From positions 14,838,754 to 14,902,753 of the forward strand of contig JAJLRJ010000010.1 in assembly GCA_024195265.1 (NCBI GenBank): a stretch of 64,000 nucleotides of DNA, given 5' to 3'. Position 1 is the first letter of the stretch. The number at the start of each line of letters is the position of its first letter. Both the position numbers and the translations under genes were made by a program. Shown here piece by piece: positions 19,372 through 27,460 of the stretch. The notes beneath the pieces are model-generated. The model was not told the origin of the DNA. It did not search any database and worked only from the letters and a program-made list of their open reading frames with translations. This DNA is from Dendrophyllia cribrosa. Lineage: Eukaryota; Cnidaria; Anthozoa; Scleractinia; Dendrophylliidae.

Positions 19372-20130
19372 TTATGAATAAGTTTGAGCAAGATTATTGA
19401 TGCCCGCGGCATGAATGGCTGCTTTCCAATACCATTCATTTGTTAGACGTGTAACGGGCTTCTGAAGTCTTATGTAAGATAAAATTTTGTATTTTCTTGG
19501 CCCTTCTGGTAAAATTGGATCTAAGATTTTATAAATTATGAACCCATAAGATATCCTGCTTGGAAGATGATATTTTATGCTTGAGTAAACAAAACTAATT
19601 TGCTTCATTTCGTCGTCGCTTAGGTTTTCCAAAGAGTTATTTCCGAGTATCTGATAAAGCCGATAATTAAAATTATAATTTCTTGTACATCGGCTTTCAA
19701 CTTCCATATTTCCTCCGATGTAAAGGTCTTTATGAGAAAAGGCAGCTCCGTATATTATTTCTATGCGGCGGCATTCTCTGCAGACAAGTTCTGTTGATTC
19801 ACACACAATCGAAAATATTCCGCCGCATTCAAGACATGATTTAAGCCTTTTGTTTGTTCTATTTAAAGTGATAACAAACCTCATATCGTTGTATTGCTGG
19901 ATTAGTTGTTGTCTCGCTGTAGAACTAAGAGCTTCGAAGATGAGATAGAGCTTCCCTGGTAGTTGTGAGCGGTGAAGTTCTGTTGTGTAGTCACTGCCAG
20001 TGAGTGAACGCAACATGACTTGTTTATGTTCGAGATCCAAGACAGAGAGTTGTGTCTCGTATTCTCTCTTTTCATCCATACGCCTCACGATAGACAGTTG
20101 CGTGATAAAGCGCTTATAAGCTTCAGTCAT
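19372..20130 (-). CDS. Possible VLTF3-like late transcription factor (NCLDV type)
   Basis: An intact 252-codon ORF convergent with the nuclease gene, with only about 80 bases between the stops. It is intronless. Residues 99-120 form a C-x2-C-x14-C-x2-C zinc ribbon (CLECGG ... CREC). About 35 residues later comes an aromatic/basic segment NYNFNYRLYQILGNN that resembles the region after the ribbon in VLTF3 proteins. The C-terminus (IRLQKPVTRLTNEWYWKA) also resembles the family's end. VLTF3 proteins switch on late genes in nucleocytoplasmic large DNA viruses. The pairing with a viral-type nuclease supports a virus-derived segment. The call is from motifs only; an unrelated zinc-ribbon protein cannot be ruled out. 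Confidence 0.5.
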   Translation of the reverse strand: MTEAYKRFITQLSIVRRMDEKREYETQLSVLDLEHKQVMLRSLTGSDYTTELHRSQLPGKLYLIFEALSSTARQQLIQQYNDMRFVITLNRTNKRLKSCLECGGIFSIVCESTELVCRECRRIEIIYGAAFSHKDLYIGGNMEVESRCTRNYNFNYRLYQILGNNSLENLSDDEMKQISFVYSSIKYHLPSRISYGFIIYKILDPILPEGPRKYKILSYIRLQKPVTRLTNEWYWKAAIHAAGINNLAQTYS

Positions 20131-20261
20131 GTTTATTTTACAAAATGATAAATGTTCAATTGGTCAAGCATCACTTGCGCATGCGTGCCCTTACCACATG
20201 TGTTTGCGTATGAGCGCCCTTAGAAGAGTTACCACATGTGAAAGCGCGGCGGCTTTGATCT

Positions 20262-20636
20262 ACAATCGTTTGCAAAATACCTTCGACCACCCTATATTTT
20301 AATTGACTTTTTAACAATTTTCAGTCTACATTGCTAATGTTCGCTTCCCCCGGGCCCCCAATAACAATGTTGGATCTAAACTTTGAAACCCAAATCAATC
20401 TTCATGCGGTTGGCAAGCCCCCGGTATCTCCAATCACAACCCAACATTGATATAGGGGGTGGGAAGGGGGGTGGGAAGGGGGGTGGGAAGGGGGGTGGGA
20501 AGGGGGGTGGGAAGGGGGGTGGGAAGGGGGGTGGGAAGGGGGGTGGGAAGGGGGGTGGGAAGGGGGGAGGGGGTTAATGCACTACAAAATTAACCAAAAT
20601 TTAGTCAAGTGGTCGAAGGTTTTTGATAACGATTGT
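20262..20636. mobile_element. Miniature element with ~28-bp terminal inverted repeats and G-rich minisatellite (copy 1)
   Basis: The ends ACAATCGTTTGCAAAATACC... and ...GGTTTTTGATAACGATTGT form imperfect inverted repeats. The interior is nearly identical to 21922-22200. Between about 20456 and 20570 this copy carries about ten tandem GGGTGGGAAGGG units where copy 2 has one. No coding capacity; the glycine-rich open frame over the array is a repeat artefact. No convincing target duplication was seen. Confidence 0.8.
20456..20572 (+). repeat. 12-base G-rich minisatellite, quadruplex-prone
   Basis: Tandem GGGAAGGGGGGT units, uninterrupted. Runs of three to six G separated by one to three bases match the formal rule for G-quadruplex formation on the plus strand. 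Confidence 0.9.
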
Positions 20637-21921
20637 CCGAAGTATTTTTCTTAACACAAGCTTTTAACTAGCGAACACGGTATTTCACACTATGTTATAG
20701 GTCTAAACTAAAACATACAATAATCGTCGAGTGCGAAAGTGTATGATAGTGTAGGTAAGAGCGAGTGCTGAATACGCTCAAAAAGACTGATATATCGTAT
20801 ATAAACTCTTTAATCGATAGTTTTCCTAAAAGAATCGATGCTATTATAACAAGAAAAGGTGGACGTACAAAGTATTAAAGCAAAATAAACGAATATTTTT
20901 GTACACGGCAAAACATGTCTTTGGGGGGAGGGCTGGTGTGTTTGTGTCCTTCTCACGATTCTCATGCACGGTGCTCGGTGATTATTGTTAATTTCTCACG
21001 ATTACTTTCGCATATGACTGCATGTTAACTCTCCTTAGAGAGAAATAATAAGGATAATCATGTTAGGAATGCCAAAGTTAATTTTTGGACGGTAAATAAA
21101 CTACATTTCAACGGTTCTCGCTTTTTGGTGACATAAAAAGATTCAGTGACATATATTCTTTGTTTCGTCGTCACGCTGAGAATCGTCAATTATGTACAGC
21201 TATGGCAAATTACAAACAGTAATTAGCTTAGATAATGTTTGTCTTTAGTAGTATATTATGTAATAATACCATGAAATACTAAATGTTTAACGTGGATGGA
21301 GCTATTTGAGTTTATAGGCGAGCATCGTGGAATTATAGTAGCGTGACACGGCGTGACATTTAGCTGCTGGAGCTCTTGTTGCTCAATATGAATTCTGCGA
21401 AGCAGCGTTTACATGGCCGTAATTCTTTGCGTTCTCTGGATGGTACAATAGACTCGTCTGCCCTGCTATACGTAATAAGATACACCGTTCTCTGTTGACC
21501 TAAACCTTCTTTACTCATGATTACATGTGAACAAACTGAACATAATATAAAAACTAACAGATAAAGGCTGTATATATCCCAGCATGCTTCATTACACAGG
21601 GATCCCACAAATGAGATAAAAGTTAAATACTTGGTTGAATTCGCTTGATATTGATTATTTTTCAATTAATTATATGTCTGTGTTGCTTTAAAAAAAATAA
21701 TTTCAAAATTATTACCGAATAAAAACGATTATTGTACACTTCGGTATATTACCTGGGGTTAATGTTAGAAAATGACGTCATTTCACATAAAATGCCGAAT
21801 ATTTCATGTCTATAGGGATATAGCTGAAAAAAAATTTGGTCAATACTGTCAACATAGCCTATCAATACATATATGTTTGTAACGTCTTCTTATAAACAAC
21901 GCTTTGCGAATTCTCTCTCAG
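20637..21921. other. No gene recognised between the two miniature elements
   Basis: AT-rich sequence with no domain, palindrome or splice pair that I can support. Confidence 0.4.
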
Positions 21922-22200
21922 ACAATCGTTTGCAAAATACCTTCGACCACCCTATATTTTAATTGACTTTTTAACAATTTTCAGTCTACATTGCTGATGT
22001 TCGCTTTCCCCGGGCCCCCAATAACAATGTTGGATCTAAACTTTGGAACCCAAATCAATCTTCATGCGGTTGGCAAGCCCCCGGTATCTCCAATCACAAC
22101 CCAACATTGATATAGGGGGTGGGAAGGGGGGAGGGGGTTAATGCACTACAAAATTAACCAAAATTTAGTCAAGTGGTCGAAGGTTTTTGATAACGATTGT
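21922..22200. mobile_element. Miniature element with G-rich core (copy 2)
   Basis: Same ends and nearly identical interior as 20262-20636, same orientation, with only about one G-rich unit. The length difference between the copies lies wholly in the minisatellite. Confidence 0.8.
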
Positions 22201-22710
22201 ATATATAAGAGTTTTTCGCACCATATATTATATCGGTGGCGGGTAGGTTATGAAATAGTTAGAAAAAGCGGGGGCTTTCTATTTTATCCCTACCAATCAC
22301 CCTGTATATATATCATAGCTAAAAAACCCCACGGTTATGATATATATATATACTGTAGGCCCGTAAAAGGGTGTCGGGTTGTTGAGTAGAGCTTAGCCGT
22401 GTTCGATGACCGCTTCGAAAGAAGGTTGACAGATGTCAACGGGGAGTGCACGTCAAAGCTGGTTCAGTCTCAAGCCCTAAGTGGCAATATCAAGTGTAGA
22501 GCCATAAACATATGGTGGTGTGGTGGAGGGCGAAAAGCCTCAAAGAGGCAAAAAAAATGAGCTCAAAAACCTCTCAAGGGAACGGGGTGGGAGAAGTGGT
22601 GGAAGGAAAGGTTCCCTTGAGAGGTTATGTTGGCCAACAGTTTTGCCTTTTTTATTGATCTGCTATGTTGCGTGATTTTTCCCTCAAGATTTGTAGATTA
22701 AAACCTGAGT
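22201..22710. other. No gene recognised
   Basis: Contains short TA tracts and a run of purine-rich sequence, plus the 3' flank of the minus-strand gene at 22711. CCTCTCAAGGGAACG and its complement recur around 22570-22625 as a small inverted repeat. Confidence 0.4.
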
Positions 22711-23430
22711 TTAATCTTTCAAATCTGACCTGGACACAGCTGTGAGACGATTGATCTTTTTTTGAAACTCTTGTTTGATTTCCTTGCGAAGTTTGGTTTT
22801 GATCTTGTCTATATCTGGCGCTGGAGTTTGCCTGCCTCCTTGTCCACCTGTTTTGTTTTCACCAGAGCGAATCAAGGCTTTCAGTTCGTGATATTTTTCA
22901 ACCTCACGCATAACGATTGAAAATTCTGAATCGCTGATTCGCTTGTCCGTCAGAGCCTTTGAAACCAACACATTGACAGAGTTTCGTTTAGCAGGAGCGA
23001 GTGTGTAGATCTTTTCATGTTTGGTGATCTTTCTTTCGAGCCGTTTACTGAATGCAGTAAGGCGAGCTGATGAAAACCCTGAAACAGTGGCAACGCCAGC
23101 AAAGGGAGGGCTGGCGGTAATCCCAACTCCTGTCAAGGCTGTTGCCAAGGTTGCAGATGATAAGCCCGCAGAGATGAAACCAAGGCCAACAGCTGAACCG
23201 TGAACAACAGAGTGGGTTCGTTTGTACTTCTTAGCGACCTGTCTATAGTGGCCGGCTTCTGACTCAAGCTCTTTCTGCAGGTCTGAGATTTTTTTGAGAC
23301 GGAAGTCATCACCATTTGGCAAAACTGGGTATAGCGGTTCTGTATCGCTGTATTCCGGAGCCGATGGAAGCGCATTGGCAGAACTCATGGTGGGGTATAT
23401 ATGTTTGAGGGACCAATCACAAGTCTTCAA
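22711..23430 (-). CDS. Uncharacterised protein with hydrophobic glycine/alanine-rich hairpin
   Basis: An intact intronless ORF of 239 codons. Met15 is an equally good start. Residues 1-45 are proline- and acid-rich. Residues 46-72 are charged and probably coiled coil (ISDLQKELESEAGHY). Residues 75-125 form two hydrophobic Gly/Ala/Ser-rich segments split by a short turn, like a membrane-inserting hairpin. Residues 126-195 are again helical and charged, and the lysine-rich tail could bind nucleic acid or membrane. I recall similar proteins from cnidarian genomes but cannot name a function. It may be element- or virus-derived, given the intronless frame and the virus-like genes 2.6 kb away; this is inference. 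Confidence 0.55.
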   Translation of the reverse strand: MKTCDWSLKHIYPTMSSANALPSAPEYSDTEPLYPVLPNGDDFRLKKISDLQKELESEAGHYRQVAKKYKRTHSVVHGSAVGLGFISAGLSSATLATALTGVGITASPPFAGVATVSGFSSARLTAFSKRLERKITKHEKIYTLAPAKRNSVNVLVSKALTDKRISDSEFSIVMREVEKYHELKALIRSGENKTGGQGGRQTPAPDIDKIKTKLRKEIKQEFQKKINRLTAVSRSDLKD

Positions 23431-23436
23431 AACGTA

Positions 23437-23491
23437 TATATATTATACTAATTTGTATATATATATATATATATATATATATACAAATTAG
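23437..23491. repeat. (TA)n flanked by an inverted ACTAATTTGT pair
   Basis: A TA microsatellite is bounded on both sides by complementary 10-mers, so the whole block is self-complementary. It precedes the large foldback. Confidence 0.8.
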
Positions 23492-23559
23492 TGTGGGAAG
23501 GGAGATATGGACAACTAGTTGCCTCATAATAATATATATACATATATATATACATATAT

Positions 23560-24755
23560 ATATATACCCCCGTTTGCAAAAAAAATGACATTTTAAAAAA
23601 ATATAAATATATATATAGCTATTGTGTTCGCATCACAAATGTGGTGACAGGCGATAGATACCTTTTCACAGTAACTACAATACACTTTGCCAAGTGTTCA
23701 TTACAGCCGGCGTCTGTTAATCTGCACCATTGTTCACGGAAAACATTATTGAATAATTTTACAGATTAAATTATTCAATGCCTGAATATAAACAAATGAG
23801 CCGCAGACAATTTATTGACTCGAGCCTATGCTTCTTTTGAGACATTGCGGATAGCAACGATCTTCGTTGGAGACTATGCAGCAAAAAAGTAGTGGAAAAT
23901 AGACTTCCTGGGATTCAAATATCACAACAGTTTAAAAAGCATAGTACAAAGATGATATATTTGTTCTCTATTGAGAGTAGGTGTCAATAAGTAACTTAAT
24001 CATTTCGTCGACGGACTCCATAGTTGGGTAATCCACATCAAACGTCTTAAATGTACGCTTATTTTTGGAGTCGTTCACGACCCTTACCGTTATTTTACAA
24101 ATCCTTTGATTGCAATTAAAAAAGGGGGAATCAAAGTTGGCAAATTTAACGACCTTTTATGTAAAAATATTTCCTCTGTTCGACGAACTTGCCGCTAAAT
24201 TGGCGGCTTTTGATATATATATTTTTTTAAATTCATTATATCAAGGCGACAGTACAACAAGCTGAATGTTATGTACAAATCCTTTAATCTTGGTTAAAAA
24301 GAAACATGAAAAATCGCCAATAGAGCGGTAAAGACTACAATAAGCCCCCAATATGTTCTGAAAAAGAGAACATATATATCATCTTTGTCCTATGCTTTTT
24401 AAACTGTTGTGATATTTGTATCCAAGGACGTCTATTTTCCACTACCTTTTTGCTTCACAGTCTCCGACGAAGATCGTTGCTACCCGCAACGCTCGAGTTA
24501 ATAAATTGTCTGCGGCTCATTTGTTTATATTCAGGCATTGAATAATTTAATCTGTAAAATTTTTCAATAATGTTTTCCGTGAACAATGGTGCAGATTAAC
24601 AGACGCCCTGTAATGAACACTTGGCAAAGTGTATTGTAGTTACTGTGAAAAGGTATCTACCGCCTGTCACCACATCTCTGATGCGAACACAACAGCCATA
24701 TATATATTTCTATTTTTTAAAAATGTCATTTGTTTTGCAAACGGGTATATATATA
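23560..24755. mobile_element. 1.2 kb foldback element between TA tracts
   Basis: The left arm (about 23566-23983) pairs with the right arm (about 24362-24745) over about 400 bases with scattered mismatches; the ends are CCCGTTTGCAAA and its near complement. A unique spacer of about 380 bases lies between the arms. TA microsatellites border both sides, and the Penelope-like element begins 15-20 bases further on. No coding potential was seen. Confidence 0.8.
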
Positions 24756-24770
24756 TATATATATAAGTTT

Positions 24771-24932
24771 CAGTTAAATGTTCACCGGCGAAGCCAAGAT
24801 AGTGCTCTACTTGCGGTGAAGGAGCGGGTTATACTAGTAGGTGAACTACTCAGATCTTGAGTGGATGGACGTTTAATACAGAACTGTTTCGTAGGCCACC
24901 GACGAGGTGACCCACTCCTCAGTTAAACTCCA
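24771..24932 (-). repeat. PLE terminal repeat, downstream copy
   Basis: Lies downstream of the element's genes on the minus strand. It matches 27308-27445 almost base for base over the first 130 bases and extends further into a complete ribozyme. Confidence 0.85.
24866..24932 (-). ncRNA. Type I hammerhead ribozyme
   Basis: Read on the minus strand, stem I pairs UGGAGUUUAA with UUAAACGUCCA (one bulged base). The core is CUGAGGA, which fits CUGANGA. Stem II pairs GUGGGUCACC with GGUGGCCUAC over 10 pairs, including two G-U, with loop UCGUC. GAAA follows, then a 3-pair stem III. The predicted cut is after GUA, just before UUAAACG. All invariant core bases are present. Such ribozymes self-cleave the PLE transcript at the terminal repeat. 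Confidence 0.8.
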
Positions 24933-25139
24933 TTTTACACTGAACCGTTAAGTCTACATCAACAGTATTATTGCGTGATGAAAGCGGTTTAAATAAGCAC
25001 GTGATGGAAACGGTTTCAATGGTTGAAATAATATAACGGTTAAAACAATATGCTCGCGTGATGATATGGGCAGCGCGCGCGCTTTCAAAACCTAAGTCAC
25101 TCTAAGTGCTCGCGCAAAATTTACATAATTGGATATGCG

Positions 25140-26762
25140 CTACGTTGAATTGTACCTTAGAATGAACTTCCGCCGGTGCCTACATGTCGAAATTAGCTCA
25201 TTGCGCCTGTTTAGCGTTGCCATGTGCGGCTTAGTGATCAGAAAAAACTTTTCAGTGTTACAAAGGTTACAACGTTTAGTAAGGTTCGTGTATGGCTTTG
25301 CTTTTGCGACGATCTTCCACGTGACTGTGAATTCTTTGTTGTCATCCTTCAGCTTCCACAGGTGTTTGCTGAGCTCGGTCTCGTTTCTCCTCTTAACGTG
25401 CCTGAATGACATCTGGTGGTTTCGGTATCTTGCCTCAAACTGGTTTGCTGTTAGGCCGATGTATGTCTCTTGTGCGTCTTGTGTTTTTACCGTGGCTTGA
25501 TACACGACCTCGCTCACCAGGCATTCCCCATCCAGTGGACATTTTTCTTTTTCCCTACAGTTGCATGTTTTCTTCCCTTCGCCTTGTTGCGGTTGTGTTG
25601 TTTCTGCGTTCTGTAGTATGGCTTTGTTGTGGCCATCTATTAATTGCTTAACGTTGGGCATGCAGCTGTAGCTGAGTTTCAGGGTGTTTCTGTTGAATAT
25701 TTTCCTCAGCTTGTGGCCCGTAGGGAAAGATCTGTTGATGAGGCATATGAACTCTCTTCCGATGTTTGTTTTGACGTTCTTGTTGTATGGTGGGTTGAAC
25801 CATATAACATTTCTTCGTCGCTTGCGTTTTTGTGTTGGTGGTCCCTGTGGTGGAGGCTTGAACTCTAGTTTGTGCGTGTACCCGCTCTTTCTCAGTGCTT
25901 CTTGATACGGGGGCGCTGCTTCGTTAAAGACGGCTTCATCAGATGAAATGCTGGATAGTCGTCGGTTGATTGCTTCAGGTATGTTTTCAAGGATTTTGGG
26001 TGGGTGGTTCGATTGGCTGTGAACGTAGAGAAGGGTGCTCAATGGTTTAGCATATGGTTTGAATTTTCCTGTGTTTAAGTCTAGTGTTACATCGAGGAAG
26101 TTGACAACTTTCTTGTTTGCTTCGATGGTGATTTTTAGATTGTTCCTCGCGAATATTTGGCATATCTCTTTTTTTGCCCTCTCTATCTCTCGTGGTGTTT
26201 GGTTAAGTACTGCTAGTCCGTCGTCGCGGTAAAGGCCAATTTCAATGCCAGGTATCTCGTTTAGTTGCGACAGAAGGTAACAACCCACCAGTTCACAAGT
26301 CTCCGCTCCGTCGTAGCTTCCCATGGTGACGTGGAAATTTGATGTTGCATTTCTCTTTTCCCATGGTTGACCTTTGCTGAAGAGTAGGGAGTGCTTGGAA
26401 TTGATGATCGTTCGTCGCTCGCTGGCTGAGATGTTCAGGTGTTCTGAGGCGAAGTCTAGCGCGCGGATTAGGAGAGCTTCGGAAATCGAGGGGTAAAATT
26501 CTACGACGTCAAAGCATATGAATGCTAAGTCGCTTTTATTTGCCAGTTGGTCAAACCATTGGAGCACAGAGGATGTGTTCTTCCACTGGTTGACTTTTTT
26601 GATGTTTACGAGGTTCCGGTTGATTTTTTCTAGGAGTTGTTTACTAACTCGGCCTATCTCTGGTTTCGAAGGGTTTATCAGTCTACAAGTAGGCTTGTTT
26701 ACAAAATTTTCTTTGTGGTCTTTAAGCGTGATAAACGCTTCTTTCATTGCCGTTGTTTCCAC
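25140..26762 (-). CDS. PLE reverse transcriptase / GIY-YIG endonuclease ORF
   Basis: 540 codons. RT motifs: ITLKDHKENF at 11-20, FICFDVVEFYPSI (motif A) at 81-93, TMGSYDGAETCELVG (motif B) near 146-160, and the catalytic YRDD at 178-181. A basic linker lies near 311-317, and a cysteine cluster CNCREKEKCPLDGEC at 400-414. A GIY-YIG nuclease follows from about 432 (ETYIGLTANQFEARYRNHQ), with further Cys residues near 492-500. The enzyme copies the RNA template primed at a nick made by the nuclease. The true protein starts in the upstream ORF; the ATG at 26762 lies inside the RT domain. Catalytic residues are intact. Confidence 0.9.
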   Translation of the reverse strand: METTAMKEAFITLKDHKENFVNKPTCRLINPSKPEIGRVSKQLLEKINRNLVNIKKVNQWKNTSSVLQWFDQLANKSDLAFICFDVVEFYPSISEALLIRALDFASEHLNISASERRTIINSKHSLLFSKGQPWEKRNATSNFHVTMGSYDGAETCELVGCYLLSQLNEIPGIEIGLYRDDGLAVLNQTPREIERAKKEICQIFARNNLKITIEANKKVVNFLDVTLDLNTGKFKPYAKPLSTLLYVHSQSNHPPKILENIPEAINRRLSSISSDEAVFNEAAPPYQEALRKSGYTHKLEFKPPPQGPPTQKRKRRRNVIWFNPPYNKNVKTNIGREFICLINRSFPTGHKLRKIFNRNTLKLSYSCMPNVKQLIDGHNKAILQNAETTQPQQGEGKKTCNCREKEKCPLDGECLVSEVVYQATVKTQDAQETYIGLTANQFEARYRNHQMSFRHVKRRNETELSKHLWKLKDDNKEFTVTWKIVAKAKPYTNLTKRCNLCNTEKFFLITKPHMATLNRRNELISTCRHRRKFILRYNST

Positions 26763-27259
26763 TCGTCATCTATGTTTAGGTTTTTGGTGATAGTTTTCGC
26801 TTCCTCGTCCATCATACTGATCTGTTTCTTGTCGGCTTTCTTGTAGGTTTTAGTTATGTTGGCCTCTAGTAGTCGCTTATATTCTGGGACGTCTAATTTG
26901 TAGAAGTTCGTTGTTTTGTCAGCCTTAACAAACAAATGGTTTTCATTTTTTACAGACGCGATGTCTTTTTCTAGGTCTTGCTGGAATTGGCTTTGAGTTT
27001 TCTTAAAAGTAATATTTTGTATAATGCGTATCATACCTTTTTCAAAACCTTTCATTTCTTCAACGAAAGGCGGGCAATTCTTAGTTTTGAAACCGAACGT
27101 TTCCTTGTCTGCGGCCGTCAATGGGTTCAAATAGTGGAAGGCTTTCCATCTCATCCTGCTTAAGAATTGTTCCGTCTTCTCGATCATACGTTTTTTGTAG
27201 ATTGCGGCTGGTGCAACAGGGATGTTCTTCGTTGAGTAGCTGAACGATGTACGTTGCAT
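26744..27259 (-). CDS. PLE N-terminal ORF, frame-shifted from the RT ORF
   Basis: 171 codons ending in an overlap of 19 bases with the RT ORF in another frame. It encodes the N-terminal part of the PLE polyprotein: charged helices, then NENHLFVKADKTTNFYKLD at about residues 105-123, which matches the segment usual before the PLE RT palm. A single-base indel near 26755 is the simplest explanation for the split; programmed frameshifting is possible but there is no slippery site I can point to. Confidence 0.75.
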   Translation of the reverse strand: MQRTSFSYSTKNIPVAPAAIYKKRMIEKTEQFLSRMRWKAFHYLNPLTAADKETFGFKTKNCPPFVEEMKGFEKGMIRIIQNITFKKTQSQFQQDLEKDIASVKNENHLFVKADKTTNFYKLDVPEYKRLLEANITKTYKKADKKQISMMDEEAKTITKNLNIDDEWKQRQ

Positions 27260-27307
27260 TTTTGGTTCTTCGGTAAAACAGTGCTTTACACAGTAGGAGC
27301 GTAATTA

Positions 27308-27445
27308 AGTTTCAGTTAAATGTTCACCGGCGAAGCCAAGATAGTGCTCTACTTGCGGTGAAAGAGCGGGTTATACTAGTAGGTGAACTACTCAGATCTT
27401 GAGTGGATGGACGTTTAATACAGAACTGTTTCGTAGGCCACCGAA
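27308..27445 (-). repeat. PLE terminal repeat, upstream copy, ribozyme incomplete
   Basis: Direct repeat of 24771-24905. It keeps stem I', stem III and half of stem II of the hammerhead but lacks the CUGANGA half. Its sequence diverges after about 27445 into short CTTCTTAAG repeats. Confidence 0.8.
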
Positions 27446-27460
27446 GAGGTGACCGACTCT

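Larger units (their letters stand above)
24771..27460 (-). mobile_element. Nearly intact Penelope-like element (PLE) with terminal direct repeats
   Basis: Two direct repeats of at least 130 nearly identical bases (24771-24905 and 27308-27442) bracket two overlapping minus-strand ORFs with a PLE-type RT and a GIY-YIG nuclease. Direct terminal repeats carrying a hammerhead ribozyme are known for this class. The only coding lesion seen is the shift between the ORFs near 26755. The high identity of the repeats suggests fairly recent insertion. Confidence 0.85.

Noticed and set aside
20383..20577. Glycine-rich 64-codon open frame
   Set aside because: It only translates the 12-base G-rich minisatellite; the second copy of the element lacks it.
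26740..26765. Programmed frameshift between the two PLE ORFs
   Set aside because: No slippery heptamer or downstream structure was seen; a simple one-base indel explains it better.
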